Shown in pieces: positions 8,216 through 16,493 of a stretch of 64,000 nucleotides of DNA. Numbering within the stretch: the stretch's first letter is position 1; every line of letters begins with the position of its first letter. A program made the translations under genes and the position numbers. The DNA comes from Polaromonas sp. AER18D-145 (GTDB taxonomy: Bacteria > Pseudomonadota > Gammaproteobacteria > Burkholderiales > Burkholderiaceae_C). The stretch covers positions 24,097 through 88,096 of the forward strand of contig NZ_NBZV01000016.1 of NCBI RefSeq assembly GCF_002379095.1, read 5' to 3'. The notes under the pieces were generated by a model. It worked only from the letters and a program-made list of their open reading frames with translations. It did no database searches and had not been told where the DNA came from.

Positions 8216-8566
8216 TTTGATATATCCCGCAAAACTGCGGAATAACATGACGGGTGGTCAGATAACATGGCTCCCGCCGGTTGAAAAACACGTTTGAATT
8301 CATGAAGTTACGTCAATACGCTGTCTATAAGCGCAGGTATATTGCATCTGACAAAGTTGCCGACCCTGTTTTACTCGTACCTGCTTGCCAGACTAGGTGC
8401 GCGATCGCACACCTTAATTCACTATAGCCTTCAACTTGGGAAAACCTGTGTGTGCCCGACAGGCTTTCTCATTCCCTGGCATGGCCGGGGCGACACAATG
8501 CAGCATCCACGCAACATGGGCAACATTGGTCTTACAGTCAGGCGTGCTCTTTCATCCCGTACAGAC
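8216..8566. other. Gene-poor stretch
   Basis: This is comparatively AT-rich around 8280-8440. It contains only an unconvincing plus-strand frame (8342-8602) with no ribosome site and no recognisable protein. It may hold the promoter of the cassette gene at 8193; I see no integrase or attI. Confidence 0.4.
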
Positions 8567-8595
8567 GCAAAAAAGGCCCGCAGGCCCTTTTTCAT
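8567..8595 (-). terminator. Rho-independent terminator of the Bug receptor gene
   Basis: AAAAAGGGCCTGCGGGCC followed by TTTTTT on the minus strand, 20-45 bp after the stop at 8615. The A/T tracts on both sides could make it bidirectional. Confidence 0.75.
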
Positions 8596-8614
8596 CGCTT
8601 GAATGGCCGTTCGT

Positions 8615-9640
8615 TCAATCCGCCTTGATCCCATTGTCCTTCACCACCTTGGCCCAGGTGTCGATCTGCTTGTCGATGAAGACACGGGCCGACTCGGAAG
8701 AACCGCCGACGATGTCGATGCCCTGGGCGCTGAGCTTTTTCGCAATCTCCGGATTTTTCAGCGCCTTGCTGACTTCCTCGTTCATGCGTTTGAGGACCTC
8801 GGGCGGTGTTTTGGCCGGTGCCAGGATGGCCCACCAGGCCGGCGCGTCAAAGCCGGCAAAACCGCTTTCGGCCACCGTTGGCACATTCGGCAGATCGGGC
8901 GAGCGCTTGCTGGTCGTCACGGCCAACGGGCGCATGCGGCCGCTGTCGATGTGCGGCTTGGTCACAAACACGGAGGCGATGGACAGCGGCACATGGCCGG
9001 CCACGGCGTCGGTCATCAGCGGGCCGCCGCCCTTGTAGGGAACGTGCTGCCAGTCGATGTTGCCGCTTTTTCCCAGCAAGGCCATGGCCAGATGGCCCAG
9101 GCTGCCCGAGCCGATGCTGCCGTAATTCACGTTCTTCTTGGCCTTGGCCGCGGCCACCACATCGGCAAAACTCTTGTACTCGGAGGCCGCAAAGGTCGCC
9201 AGCACCATGGGCGAGGTGCCGATCAGCGTGACCGGCGCCAGGTCCTTGCGCGTGTCGAACGGCAGGCCGGGAATCAGCGTGGGGTTGACGCCATGGGTGT
9301 CGAACACCACCGCAAAGGTGTAGCCGTCGGCCGGCGCGGCAGCCACGGCGGCGGTGCCGATGGAGCCCGAGGCACCGCCCTTGTTCTCGACAATGATGTT
9401 CTGGCCGAGCTGCTGCGACAGCGGCACGGCGAGAATGCGCGCAACCTGGTCGACCGAGCCGCCGGGCGGGAAAACGGCGACCAACTTGATCGGCTGTTTC
9501 GCGGGCCAGGCCTGTCCTGAGCCTGCCGAAGTGGCCTGTCCTGAGCCCGTCGAAGTGGCCTGGGCCATGGCACTCAGGGGGGTGGCGCACAGGGCGGCGG
9601 CCGTCATGGCCAGGGCGGTTCTGGAAATCCAGTGTTTCAT
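8615..9640 (-). CDS. Bug/TctC family tripartite tricarboxylate transporter substrate-binding protein
   Basis: A periplasmic solute receptor of 341 residues with a signal peptide ending near SAMAQA. The family fold is recognisable: PIKLVAVFPPGGSVDQVAR, NIIVENKGGASGSIGT, GYTFAVV, and the C-terminal WAKVVKDNGIKAD signature. No TctA/TctB membrane genes are adjacent, as is common for Bug proteins in Burkholderiales. The ligand (probably a carboxylate) cannot be read from the sequence. Just after the signal peptide, a 24-bp tandem duplication (9511-9558) related to repeat B encodes TSTGSGQA-TSAGSGQA, a flexible insert before the mature domain. Confidence 0.88.
   Translation of the reverse strand: MKHWISRTALAMTAAALCATPLSAMAQATSTGSGQATSAGSGQAWPAKQPIKLVAVFPPGGSVDQVARILAVPLSQQLGQNIIVENKGGASGSIGTAAVAAAPADGYTFAVVFDTHGVNPTLIPGLPFDTRKDLAPVTLIGTSPMVLATFAASEYKSFADVVAAAKAKKNVNYGSIGSGSLGHLAMALLGKSGNIDWQHVPYKGGGPLMTDAVAGHVPLSIASVFVTKPHIDSGRMRPLAVTTSKRSPDLPNVPTVAESGFAGFDAPAWWAILAPAKTPPEVLKRMNEEVSKALKNPEIAKKLSAQGIDIVGGSSESARVFIDKQIDTWAKVVKDNGIKAD
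9511..9558. repeat. 24-bp tandem repeat related to repeat B
   Basis: Two adjacent copies of CCTGTCCTGAGCC(TGC/CGT)CGAAGTGG, matching the core of repeat B. They are translated in frame at the junction between signal peptide and mature domain of the Bug receptor. Confidence 0.75.
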
Positions 9641-9786
9641 GATTCACATCCTGCAAATAAGGTGGGGGCCAGTATCCCCACGCCGCCGCCAAAACGCCAT
9701 TGCGGTAAACACGTAGCATGCTACCAATCGCGGCCGGCCATGGGCTGCCGCAGCCGCCGTCCGCCGTTTCACTGCAAAATCAGGTC

Positions 9787-11439
9787 ATGGTCCGACCCAC
9801 CCAACTCCTCTACCCGCAGCGCGAGCCCGCGCCCACCCGCCCTGCCGCCACCGTGCTGCTGCTGCGCGACAGTGCCGAGGGCATCGAAATCCTGATGACA
9901 CGGCGTTCGATGACGGCCAGTTTTGCGCCGGGCGCCTATGTGTTCCCAGGCGGCGGCATCGATGCGGCCGATGCGGCAGCACATGCGCAGTCCCCCCGCC
10001 GCGCGACCCAGACCGACCTGCACCTGACGCAGGCGATTGCCGCCATCCGCGAAAGTTTTGAAGAGCTCGGTGTGCTGCTGGCTCGCCATGCCGACGGCAG
10101 CCACGCCAGCACCGCCGACATTGCGGCGCTGGACCGCAAGGCGCCGTTTGCCGCGCAATGCCGCGACAAAAGCCTGGTGCTCGCCGGTGACCAGGTGTTT
10201 GTTCTCGCGCACTGGGTCACCGACCGCGACCTGCCGCGCCGTTTTGACGTGCCTTTTCTGGTCGCGCGCATGCCTGAGGGCCAGGAGCCTGTCGCCGACG
10301 AAAGTGAGCAGTTCGAGCCGGTCTGGGTGCGCCCGGCCGATGCCCTGGCGCGCCATGAAGCCGGCGGCTTTTTCATCATCTTCCCGACCATACGCACGCT
10401 GCAGCGCCTGCAGCATTTCGCCACCGTGGACGCCGTGCTGCAGGCCTGCGCCGCGTCCGAACAGCCGCTGTGGACCTCCTGCCCGCGCGCCGGTTTTCTG
10501 GCCGGCGCCGAAGCGCGCTACATGGAGCACGAGGCGCCTTATGGCGAACTGGCGCTGACCAGCCCCGACGGCCAGATGGTGCACACGCTCGACTGGCAGA
10601 CAGCGCAGCCGGTGGCCCTGCTCAAGAACCTGATGCGCCTGACCGCGCCCAACCCCGGCGTGATGACCGGCCCGGGCACCAACAGCTACCTGGTCGGCGA
10701 CCCGGCCACCGGCTACATCGTGATCGATCCGGGCCCGGCCGACACCGACCACCTGCAGCGTTTGTGGCGCGCGGCGGGCGGCAACATCCGCATGATTGTC
10801 TGCACCCACTCGCACGCCGACCATTCGCCAGGCGCCCAACCGCTGCAGGCCATGTGCAGCAACACGCCCCCTATCCTGGGCCTGCCCTCGGCGCCCACGG
10901 CGCGCGCGGCCAGTACCTTCACCCCCGACCGGGCGCTACAAAATCAGGAGCTGCTGACGCTTGCAGGACAAGGGCCGGAAGGCGAAATGATGCATACCCT
11001 GAAGGTGATCCACACCCCCGGCCACGCGGCCAACCACCTGTGCCTGGTGCTGCTCGAAGACGGCATCTTGTTCAGCGGCGACCACATCCTCAACGGCAGC
11101 ACCACGGTGGTGGACCCGCCCGACGGCAACATGAACGCCTACCTCGATTCGCTGGATGTGCTAGCCGCGGCTTGCGACGAACACGGCATTGAGTTCATCG
11201 CGCCGGCGCACGGCCATGTGCTGGGGGAGGCCAAAACCGTCATCGCCCAACTCAAGGCCCACCGACTCAAACGCGAGGCCAAGATCATCGGCGTGATGCA
11301 GGCGCAACCGCAAGGCAGCATGGACGAGTGGGTGGCCGCCGCTTATGACGATGTGGACCCGCGCATCTGGCCGGTGGCCAAACGCTCGCTGCTGGCGCAT
11401 GTGGAGCGGATCGAGTCGCAGGGGCTCTTCAACCTGTAA
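9787..11439 (+). CDS. NUDIX hydrolase - metallo-beta-lactamase fusion protein
   Basis: A two-domain cytoplasmic protein of 550 residues from ATG 9787. About residues 15-230 form a NUDIX domain of the NUDT19/CoA-diphosphatase type: GAYVFPGGGID is separated from RESFEELGVLL by a long insertion, so the Nudix box is interrupted. About 265-500 are a LACTB2-like metallo-beta-lactamase domain with the metal motif THSHADHSPGA, then HTPGHAANH, FSGDH and APAHGH, followed by a C-terminal winged-helix-like tail. A nucleotide/CoA pyrophosphatase plus a nuclease or thioesterase-like hydrolase is inferred. Residues encoded by 10935-10987 (RALQNQELLTLAGQGPEG) come from repeat A. Confidence 0.82.
   Translation: MVRPTQLLYPQREPAPTRPAATVLLLRDSAEGIEILMTRRSMTASFAPGAYVFPGGGIDAADAAAHAQSPRRATQTDLHLTQAIAAIRESFEELGVLLARHADGSHASTADIAALDRKAPFAAQCRDKSLVLAGDQVFVLAHWVTDRDLPRRFDVPFLVARMPEGQEPVADESEQFEPVWVRPADALARHEAGGFFIIFPTIRTLQRLQHFATVDAVLQACAASEQPLWTSCPRAGFLAGAEARYMEHEAPYGELALTSPDGQMVHTLDWQTAQPVALLKNLMRLTAPNPGVMTGPGTNSYLVGDPATGYIVIDPGPADTDHLQRLWRAAGGNIRMIVCTHSHADHSPGAQPLQAMCSNTPPILGLPSAPTARAASTFTPDRALQNQELLTLAGQGPEGEMMHTLKVIHTPGHAANHLCLVLLEDGILFSGDHILNGSTTVVDPPDGNMNAYLDSLDVLAAACDEHGIEFIAPAHGHVLGEAKTVIAQLKAHRLKREAKIIGVMQAQPQGSMDEWVAAAYDDVDPRIWPVAKRSLLAHVERIESQGLFNL
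10935..10987. repeat. Dispersed repeat A, copy 2 (in the NUDIX-MBL gene)
   Basis: GCTACAAAATCAGGAGCTGC ... CAAGGGCCGGAAGGCGA. It is translated in frame in the metallo-beta-lactamase domain, between the HxHxDH motif and HTPGHA. Confidence 0.75.
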
Positions 11440-11471
11440 ACGCTCCCGGGGCAGCGCCCGGCCAGTCCACC

Positions 11472-12365
11472 TCAGCTTGCCGCAGGGAGGACCGTACTAG
11501 CCGCCGCCAGCCGCACAAAGGCCTGCACCACCTCCGCCGGCTCGGCGCTGCGTTGCACCGCGTAGACATCGGCATGCGGCGCCTCCTTGCCCAGCGGGAT
11601 CACCTTGATCTGGTCCGGAAACAGGCCGCGCAGCGACGACGGAATCAGGGCCACGCCCATGCCAGCCCCCACCAGGCTCAGCAGCGCGGGTAACTCCAGC
11701 ACGCGCTGGCTGACCTGCGGCGAAAACCCGGCCTGGACGCAGCAGTCATGGATGTACTGCGCATGGGCCGACGAATCGGTGCGCAGCATCACAAAGGGCT
11801 GGTCGCGCAAATCCGGCAACCGCAGCTGGCGGCGCCGCGCCAGCGCATGGCCCAAGGGCAACGCGACCGCCACCGGGTCGCGCCAGAGCAGCGTGCTGCT
11901 GAGCACCGCGTCGTTGACCGGCGTGCGTGACACGCTCAGGTCAATGCGCCGCTCGCGCAGGGCCTGCAGCTGCACGGCCGGCTTGAGCTCGTGCAGATTG
12001 ACCTCGACCTCGGGATGACTTTGCGCATAACCGGCCATGATGCGCGGCAGCGGCCCCAGGAAATGCGAGCCCGACAAACCAATGTCGATGCGCCCGGCCA
12101 GGCCCTGCCCGATCGCGCGGGCCCGGTTGCCGGCCTCGTCCACGCGGGCCAGCACGGCCTGCGCGTCGATCAGAAAGGCCTGGCCCGCGAGCGTGAGCTC
12201 GACCCGGCGACTGGTGCGCTGAAACAGCCGCGCGCCGATTTCCCGCTCGAGCTGGCTGATCTGCAGGCTCAGCGGCGGCTGCGACACATGCAGCCGGCGC
12301 GCGGCCCGGGTGAAGCTGAGCTCCTCGGCCAGCGCAACAAAGTAACGCAGATGACGCAGTTCCAT
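11472..12365 (-). CDS. LysR family transcriptional regulator
   Basis: A 297-residue LysR activator with an N-terminal winged HTH (residues 1-60: MELRHLRYFVALAEELSFTRAARRLHVSQPPLSLQISQLE) and a periplasmic-binding-protein-like effector domain (about 90-290). It is divergent from the Bug receptor and maleate isomerase genes, with 116 bp between starts, so it probably controls them in response to a carboxylate. The intergenic gap is AT-rich (12366-12480), in contrast to its surroundings, and should hold the LysR box and promoter. Confidence 0.9.
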   Translation of the reverse strand: MELRHLRYFVALAEELSFTRAARRLHVSQPPLSLQISQLEREIGARLFQRTSRRVELTLAGQAFLIDAQAVLARVDEAGNRARAIGQGLAGRIDIGLSGSHFLGPLPRIMAGYAQSHPEVEVNLHELKPAVQLQALRERRIDLSVSRTPVNDAVLSSTLLWRDPVAVALPLGHALARRRQLRLPDLRDQPFVMLRTDSSAHAQYIHDCCVQAGFSPQVSQRVLELPALLSLVGAGMGVALIPSSLRGLFPDQIKVIPLGKEAPHADVYAVQRSAEPAEVVQAFVRLAAASTVLPAAS

Positions 12366-12481
12366 GGCGGTTGATTGATACCTTAAAGATCTTGATCAAG
12401 ACTAACAATATATTGGACACGAATTTCACGCCGTTCAAAAATACGCCTTCGGTTCCCAAAAAATCATCCAGGAGACACCCC

Positions 12482-13444
12482 ATGATCAAACACCTCTTAA
12501 CCACGGCCGCCCTGTGCCTGGGCACGCTGGCCATGGCCCAGGACGCCTACCCCTCCAAACCCATCACCCTCATCGTGCCGAATCCGCCGGGCGGCTTTGT
12601 GGACGCTTCGGCCCGCCTGCTGAGCGAGCCGCTGGGCCGCGTGGCCAACCAGTCGGTGGTGGTGGACAACCGCGGCGGCGGCAGCGGCAACATCGCCTAC
12701 CAAGCCGTGGCGCGCGCCAAGCCCGATGGCTACACGCTGCTGGTTTCCTATTCGGCCTACCACGTCGGCAACCCTGCGCTGACGCCCAACCTGCCCTGGG
12801 ACCCGATCAAGGACTTCGCGCCCGTGGCACTGCTGACCGTCGCCACCAACGTGATGGCCGTGCACCCCTCGGTGCCCGCGAACAACCTCAAGGAATTCAT
12901 CGCCTACGTCAAGCAAAACCCGGGCAAGCTCAACTACGCCTCGCAGGGCACAGGCTCGCTGTCGCACATCGGCACCGAAGTGTTCAAGCAGCAGACCGGC
13001 ACCTTCATGACGCACATTCCCTACCGCGGCTCCGGCCCGGCGGTGCAGGACGTGCTCAGCGGCCAGGTGCAGGTGTTCATCACCACGCCGCCGTCGGTCA
13101 TGGGCCATGTGCAGGCCGGCAAGCTCAAGGCCTTTGCCGTCACCGGCGACAAGCGCAGCCCGCAGATGCCGCAGATCCCGACCACGGCCGAAGCCGGCCT
13201 GCCCGGCTTCAAGCTGGAAGCCTGGGTCGGCCTGTTCGCCCCCGCCGGCACCCCGCCGGCCGTCATCGCCAAGTTGACGGCCGACGTCAAGCGCGCACTG
13301 GAACTTCCAGAAGTAAAAACCCGTGCCGATGCCGCAGGCATTGAGCTGCGTTACCAGGGCCCCGACGCGCTGGCCCAGCTCGTGAAGTCCGACCTCGCCT
13401 ACTGGAGCAAAACCATCAAGGCGGCCGGCATCAAGGCCGACTGA
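12482..13444 (+). CDS. Bug/TctC family tripartite tricarboxylate transporter substrate-binding protein
   Basis: A 320-residue periplasmic receptor. ATG at 12482 was chosen because it begins a signal peptide (MIKHLLTTAALCLGTLAMAQ) and has AGGAGA 7-8 bp upstream; the open frame from 12371 lacks both. It has family blocks PITLIVPNPPGGFVDASAR, SVVVDNRGGGSGNIAYQ and the end YWSKTIKAAGIKAD. Co-transcription with the maleate isomerase gene 23 bp downstream suggests a dicarboxylate ligand such as maleate; this is inference. Confidence 0.88.
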   Translation: MIKHLLTTAALCLGTLAMAQDAYPSKPITLIVPNPPGGFVDASARLLSEPLGRVANQSVVVDNRGGGSGNIAYQAVARAKPDGYTLLVSYSAYHVGNPALTPNLPWDPIKDFAPVALLTVATNVMAVHPSVPANNLKEFIAYVKQNPGKLNYASQGTGSLSHIGTEVFKQQTGTFMTHIPYRGSGPAVQDVLSGQVQVFITTPPSVMGHVQAGKLKAFAVTGDKRSPQMPQIPTTAEAGLPGFKLEAWVGLFAPAGTPPAVIAKLTADVKRALELPEVKTRADAAGIELRYQGPDALAQLVKSDLAYWSKTIKAAGIKAD

Positions 13445-13467
13445 CATTTTTCAGGACACCCGCCCCC

Positions 13468-14220
13468 ATGAGCCGCACCTACCGCATCGGACAGATCGTC
13501 CCCAGTTCCAACACCACCATGGAGACCGAGATTCCGGCCATGCTGCGCGCCCGCGAGCCGCATTTTCCGGAGCGCTTCACCTTCCACTCGAGCCGCATGC
13601 GCATGCAGAAGGTGACCCAGGAAGAGTTGACCGCGATGGACGCCGCCTCGGACCGCTGCGCGCTGGAGCTGTCGGACGGCCGGATGGACGTGCTCGGTTA
13701 CGCCTGCCTGGTGGCCATCATGAGCCAGGGCCTCGGTTACCACCGCGCCTCCGAGAAGCGCCTGCACGAGGTCACGCTGGCCAACGGCAAACCCGCGCCC
13801 GTGGTGTCCAGTGCCGGTGCGCTGGTCGAAGGCCTGCAGGCCTTGGGCGCGAAAAAGATTTCGGTGCTCACGCCCTACATGAAGCCGCTCACGCAAATGG
13901 TGGTGGACTACATCGAGCATGAAGGTTTTCAGGTGATGGACAGCCTGTCGCTGGAAATTGCCGACAACCTCGAAGTCGGCGCGCAAGACCCGCTGGCACC
14001 CAGCCGTCTTGTCAGCCGGCTGAACACGCAGGGCGTGGACGTGGTGGTGCTGTCGGCCTGCGTGCAAATGCCTTCGCTGGCGTCCATCCAGATCGTGGAG
14101 GACAAACTGGGCCTGCCGGTGATTTCCGCCTCGGTCTGCACGGCCTACACCATGCTCAAGCGCCTGGGCCTGGCCACCCAGGTGCCGGGTGCCGGCACGC
14201 TGCTGTCCGGCAAGTACTGA
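13468..14220 (+). CDS. maiA: Maleate cis-trans isomerase
   Basis: It isomerises maleate to fumarate, the last step of nicotinate and related aromatic degradation. The 250-residue length, the N-terminus YRIGQIVPSSNTTMETEIP, and the two cysteines C80 (LGYACLVAIMSQG) and C198 (VLSACVQMPSL) match the Asp/Glu-racemase-like maleate isomerase family, whose catalytic pair lies about 118 residues apart. Alternatives are arylmalonate decarboxylase or Asp/Glu racemase, but the first cysteine context favours maleate isomerase. It is second in an operon after the Bug receptor, under a divergent LysR regulator. Confidence 0.8.
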   Translation: MSRTYRIGQIVPSSNTTMETEIPAMLRAREPHFPERFTFHSSRMRMQKVTQEELTAMDAASDRCALELSDGRMDVLGYACLVAIMSQGLGYHRASEKRLHEVTLANGKPAPVVSSAGALVEGLQALGAKKISVLTPYMKPLTQMVVDYIEHEGFQVMDSLSLEIADNLEVGAQDPLAPSRLVSRLNTQGVDVVVLSACVQMPSLASIQIVEDKLGLPVISASVCTAYTMLKRLGLATQVPGAGTLLSGKY

Positions 14221-14257
14221 GCGCCCTGCCCGGATCGGCAGTGCGCATGAAAAAGTG

Positions 14258-14592
14258 TGAAGCCCGCCGATAGGCCGGATTTTGTGCGGAACGGTTTCCT
14301 TGCGGTCGCCGCCCCGTGACTGCCATTAATCTGGGCCGTCTGTCGCCAGACGGCTCGGTGCTACCTACCCGCACACTCCGGGGGCCCCGTCAACGTGTGC
14401 CTACTTGGTATTGCTGCGCGTAGAGATTGCTCGTTTCACCCGGACTTAACCGGCTCGTCTCTGTAGCTCTGATCCTCACCTCACGGTGGACAGCTGTTAG
14501 CTGCTACGCTGCCCTATGCAGTCCGGACCTTCCTCCAGTGCGGTGTTTCCACCCTTGCACCAGCGGCAGTCTGGCGTGCTTCACCCTCCTAT
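14258..14592 (-). ncRNA. rnpB: RNase P RNA, bacterial class A
   Basis: The catalytic RNA that trims tRNA 5' ends. On the minus strand the 5' part has GGAGGAAGGTCCGGACT (P4/CR-I region), then CTACAGAGACGAG and GGTAAGTAGGCACACG-like blocks, and AGATTAATGGCAGTC. The 3' part is CACAAAATCCGGCCTATCGG. The ends are estimated from these elements and from a T-tract after GGGCTTCACAC. A protein-coding reading is excluded by stops in all frames and by the RNA structure. Confidence 0.92.
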
Positions 14593-14610
14593 TATCCCGG
14601 CAATCCGGTT

Positions 14611-14665
14611 GCTACTGTTTTAATAGCTGAGTGCGCCCATCCCATATAGGCCAAGGGCTTAAAAT
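14611..14665. repeat. Dispersed repeat A, copy 3
   Basis: GCTACTGTTTTAATAGCTGA ... GGCCAAGGGCTTAAAATAC. It lies between rnpB and the FAD oxidoreductase gene and probably overlaps their promoter region. Confidence 0.65.
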
Positions 14666-14705
14666 ACTTCATAGATCCGAAATACAGATCCACGAGGTAA
14701 CCCCC

Positions 14706-16331
14706 ATGATCCGCCTGACCGAACTCAAGCTGCCGCTTGACCACCCCGAAGACGCGCTGCCGGCGCTGATTGTCAAGACACTGGGCATCCAGCCTGCCGA
14801 GCTGCTGCGCCACAGCATCTACAAACGCAGCTACGACGCGCGCAAACAGAAGCTGCTGCTGGTCTACATCGCCGACGTGGAACTCGCCAGCCCCGAACTG
14901 GAGCAAACACTGCTCAGGCAGTTTGAAGCCAACCCCCACATCCGCCCCGCCCCCGACCAGAGCTACCACCTGGTGGCCCAGGTGGACAGCGCACCGGCCG
15001 TGCGTCCCGTCGTCGTCGGCTTCGGCCCCTGCGGCATTTTTGCGGCGCTGCTGCTGGCGCAGATGGGTTTCAAGCCCATCGTGCTGGAGCGCGGCAAAAA
15101 GGTGCGGGAACGCACCAAGGACACCTGGGGCCTGTGGCGCAAGGGCGTGCTGAACCCGGAATCGAATGTGCAGTTCGGCGAGGGGGGCGCCGGGACGTTT
15201 TCCGACGGCAAGCTCTGGAGCCAGATCAAGGACCCGCGTTTCCTCGGCCGCAAGGTCATGCTGGAGTTCGTCAAGGCCGGCGCGCCCGAAGAGATCCTGC
15301 TGGTGAGTAAACCGCACATCGGCACCTTCAAGCTGGTCAAGGTGGTGGAACACATGCGCGAGCAGATCACGGCGCTGGGCGGCGAGATCCGCTTCCAGCA
15401 GCGCGTCAGCGATATGCTGATCGAGGGCGGCCAGATGCGCGGGCTGACCGTGCAGAACCTGCAGGACAGCAGCAGCTACGAGTTGCGCGCCGACCACGTG
15501 GTGCTGGCGCTGGGCCACAGCGCACGCGACACCTTTGCGATGCTGCATGAACGCGGCGTCTACATGGAAGCCAAGCCGTTCTCGGTGGGTTTCCGCATCG
15601 AACACCCGCAGGGCCTGATCGACCGCGCGCGGCTCGGCCAGCACGCCGGCCACCCGCTGCTGGGTGCGGCCGACTACAAGCTGGTGCACCACGCGGCCAA
15701 CGGACGCTCGGTCTACAGCTTCTGCATGTGCCCGGGCGGCACCGTGGTCGCGGCCACCTCGGAGGTGGGTCGCGTCGTGACCAACGGCATGAGCCAGTAC
15801 TCGCGCAACGAACGCAACGCCAACGCCGGCATCGTGGTCGGCATCACCCCGGCCGACTACCCGGGCGGGCCGCTGGCCGGCATCGCCTTCCAGCGCCAGC
15901 TCGAGTCACACGCCTTCATGCTGGGTGGCGGCGGCTACGTGGCGCCGGGCCAGCTGGTCGGCGACTTTGTGGCGGGCCAGGCCTCGACCCAGCTCGGCAG
16001 CGTGGAGCCCTCGTACAAGCCTGGCGTGCTGATGACCGATCTGGCCAGTGCCCTGCCCGGCTACGCCATCACGGCCATGCGCGAGGCGCTGCCGGCCTTC
16101 GGCAAGAAGATCAAGGGCTTCGACATGCACGACGCGGTGCTGACCGGCGTCGAAACCCGCACCTCGTCACCGCTGCGCATCACGCGCGGCGACGATTTCC
16201 AGAGCCTGAATGTCAGGGGCTTGTACCCGGCCGGCGAAGGCGCCAGTTATGCGGGCGGCATTTTGTCGGCGGGCGTGGACGGCATCGAGGTGGCCGAAGC
16301 GGTGGCGCTCAACATGTTGTCACACCAATGA
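14706..16331 (+). CDS. FAD-dependent oxidoreductase (COG2509-type dehydrogenase)
   Basis: A 541-residue flavoprotein. About residues 1-85 are a small alpha/beta domain (MIRLTELKLPLDHPEDALPA). Residue 100 onward is a Rossmann FAD-binding domain with VVVGFGPCGIFAALLLAQMG and the FGEGGAGTFSDGKLW signature of this family. The C-terminal GLYPAGEGASYAGGILSAGVDG closes the FAD site. The exact substrate is not known for this family. ATG 14706 has GAGGTAA upstream and starts the conserved domain; earlier in-frame codons run into repeat A. Confidence 0.85.
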   Translation: MIRLTELKLPLDHPEDALPALIVKTLGIQPAELLRHSIYKRSYDARKQKLLLVYIADVELASPELEQTLLRQFEANPHIRPAPDQSYHLVAQVDSAPAVRPVVVGFGPCGIFAALLLAQMGFKPIVLERGKKVRERTKDTWGLWRKGVLNPESNVQFGEGGAGTFSDGKLWSQIKDPRFLGRKVMLEFVKAGAPEEILLVSKPHIGTFKLVKVVEHMREQITALGGEIRFQQRVSDMLIEGGQMRGLTVQNLQDSSSYELRADHVVLALGHSARDTFAMLHERGVYMEAKPFSVGFRIEHPQGLIDRARLGQHAGHPLLGAADYKLVHHAANGRSVYSFCMCPGGTVVAATSEVGRVVTNGMSQYSRNERNANAGIVVGITPADYPGGPLAGIAFQRQLESHAFMLGGGGYVAPGQLVGDFVAGQASTQLGSVEPSYKPGVLMTDLASALPGYAITAMREALPAFGKKIKGFDMHDAVLTGVETRTSSPLRITRGDDFQSLNVRGLYPAGEGASYAGGILSAGVDGIEVAEAVALNMLSHQ

Positions 16332-16427
16332 AGAGCTGTACAACTTGCGCGGTACAACTTTCTCTTTCTCTTTGTAAGCTGGGCGACTTCCGAACGGCAC
16401 TCATAGCGGAAAGCAATCCGATCAAAA

Positions 16428-16474
16428 ATATCAGCTCATTTTGAGCTAATATCGGGTATCGGCTCAATTGAGCC
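16428..16474. promoter_or_regulatory. Two operator-like palindromes upstream of the Fic gene
   Basis: ATATCAGCTCA-TTT-TGAGCTAATAT (16428-16452, two mismatched positions in the arms) and GGCTCAATTGAGCC (16461-16474, perfect) both contain the half-site GCTCA. Their centres are about 28 bp apart, ending 20 bp before the GTG start. Binding by the Fic protein's own N-terminal HTH (autoregulation) is inferred. Confidence 0.55.
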
Positions 16475-16493
16475 AGTCACCGAGCTGATACGA

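Noticed and set aside
8216..8290. An attI site or further attC upstream of the first cassette
   Set aside because: A GTTGGGG core is present at 8209-8215 (minus strand), but no pairing arms or second core could be found.
8342..8602. Possible 86-residue gene on the plus strand
   Set aside because: No ribosome-binding site, no family features, and its end overlaps a terminator.
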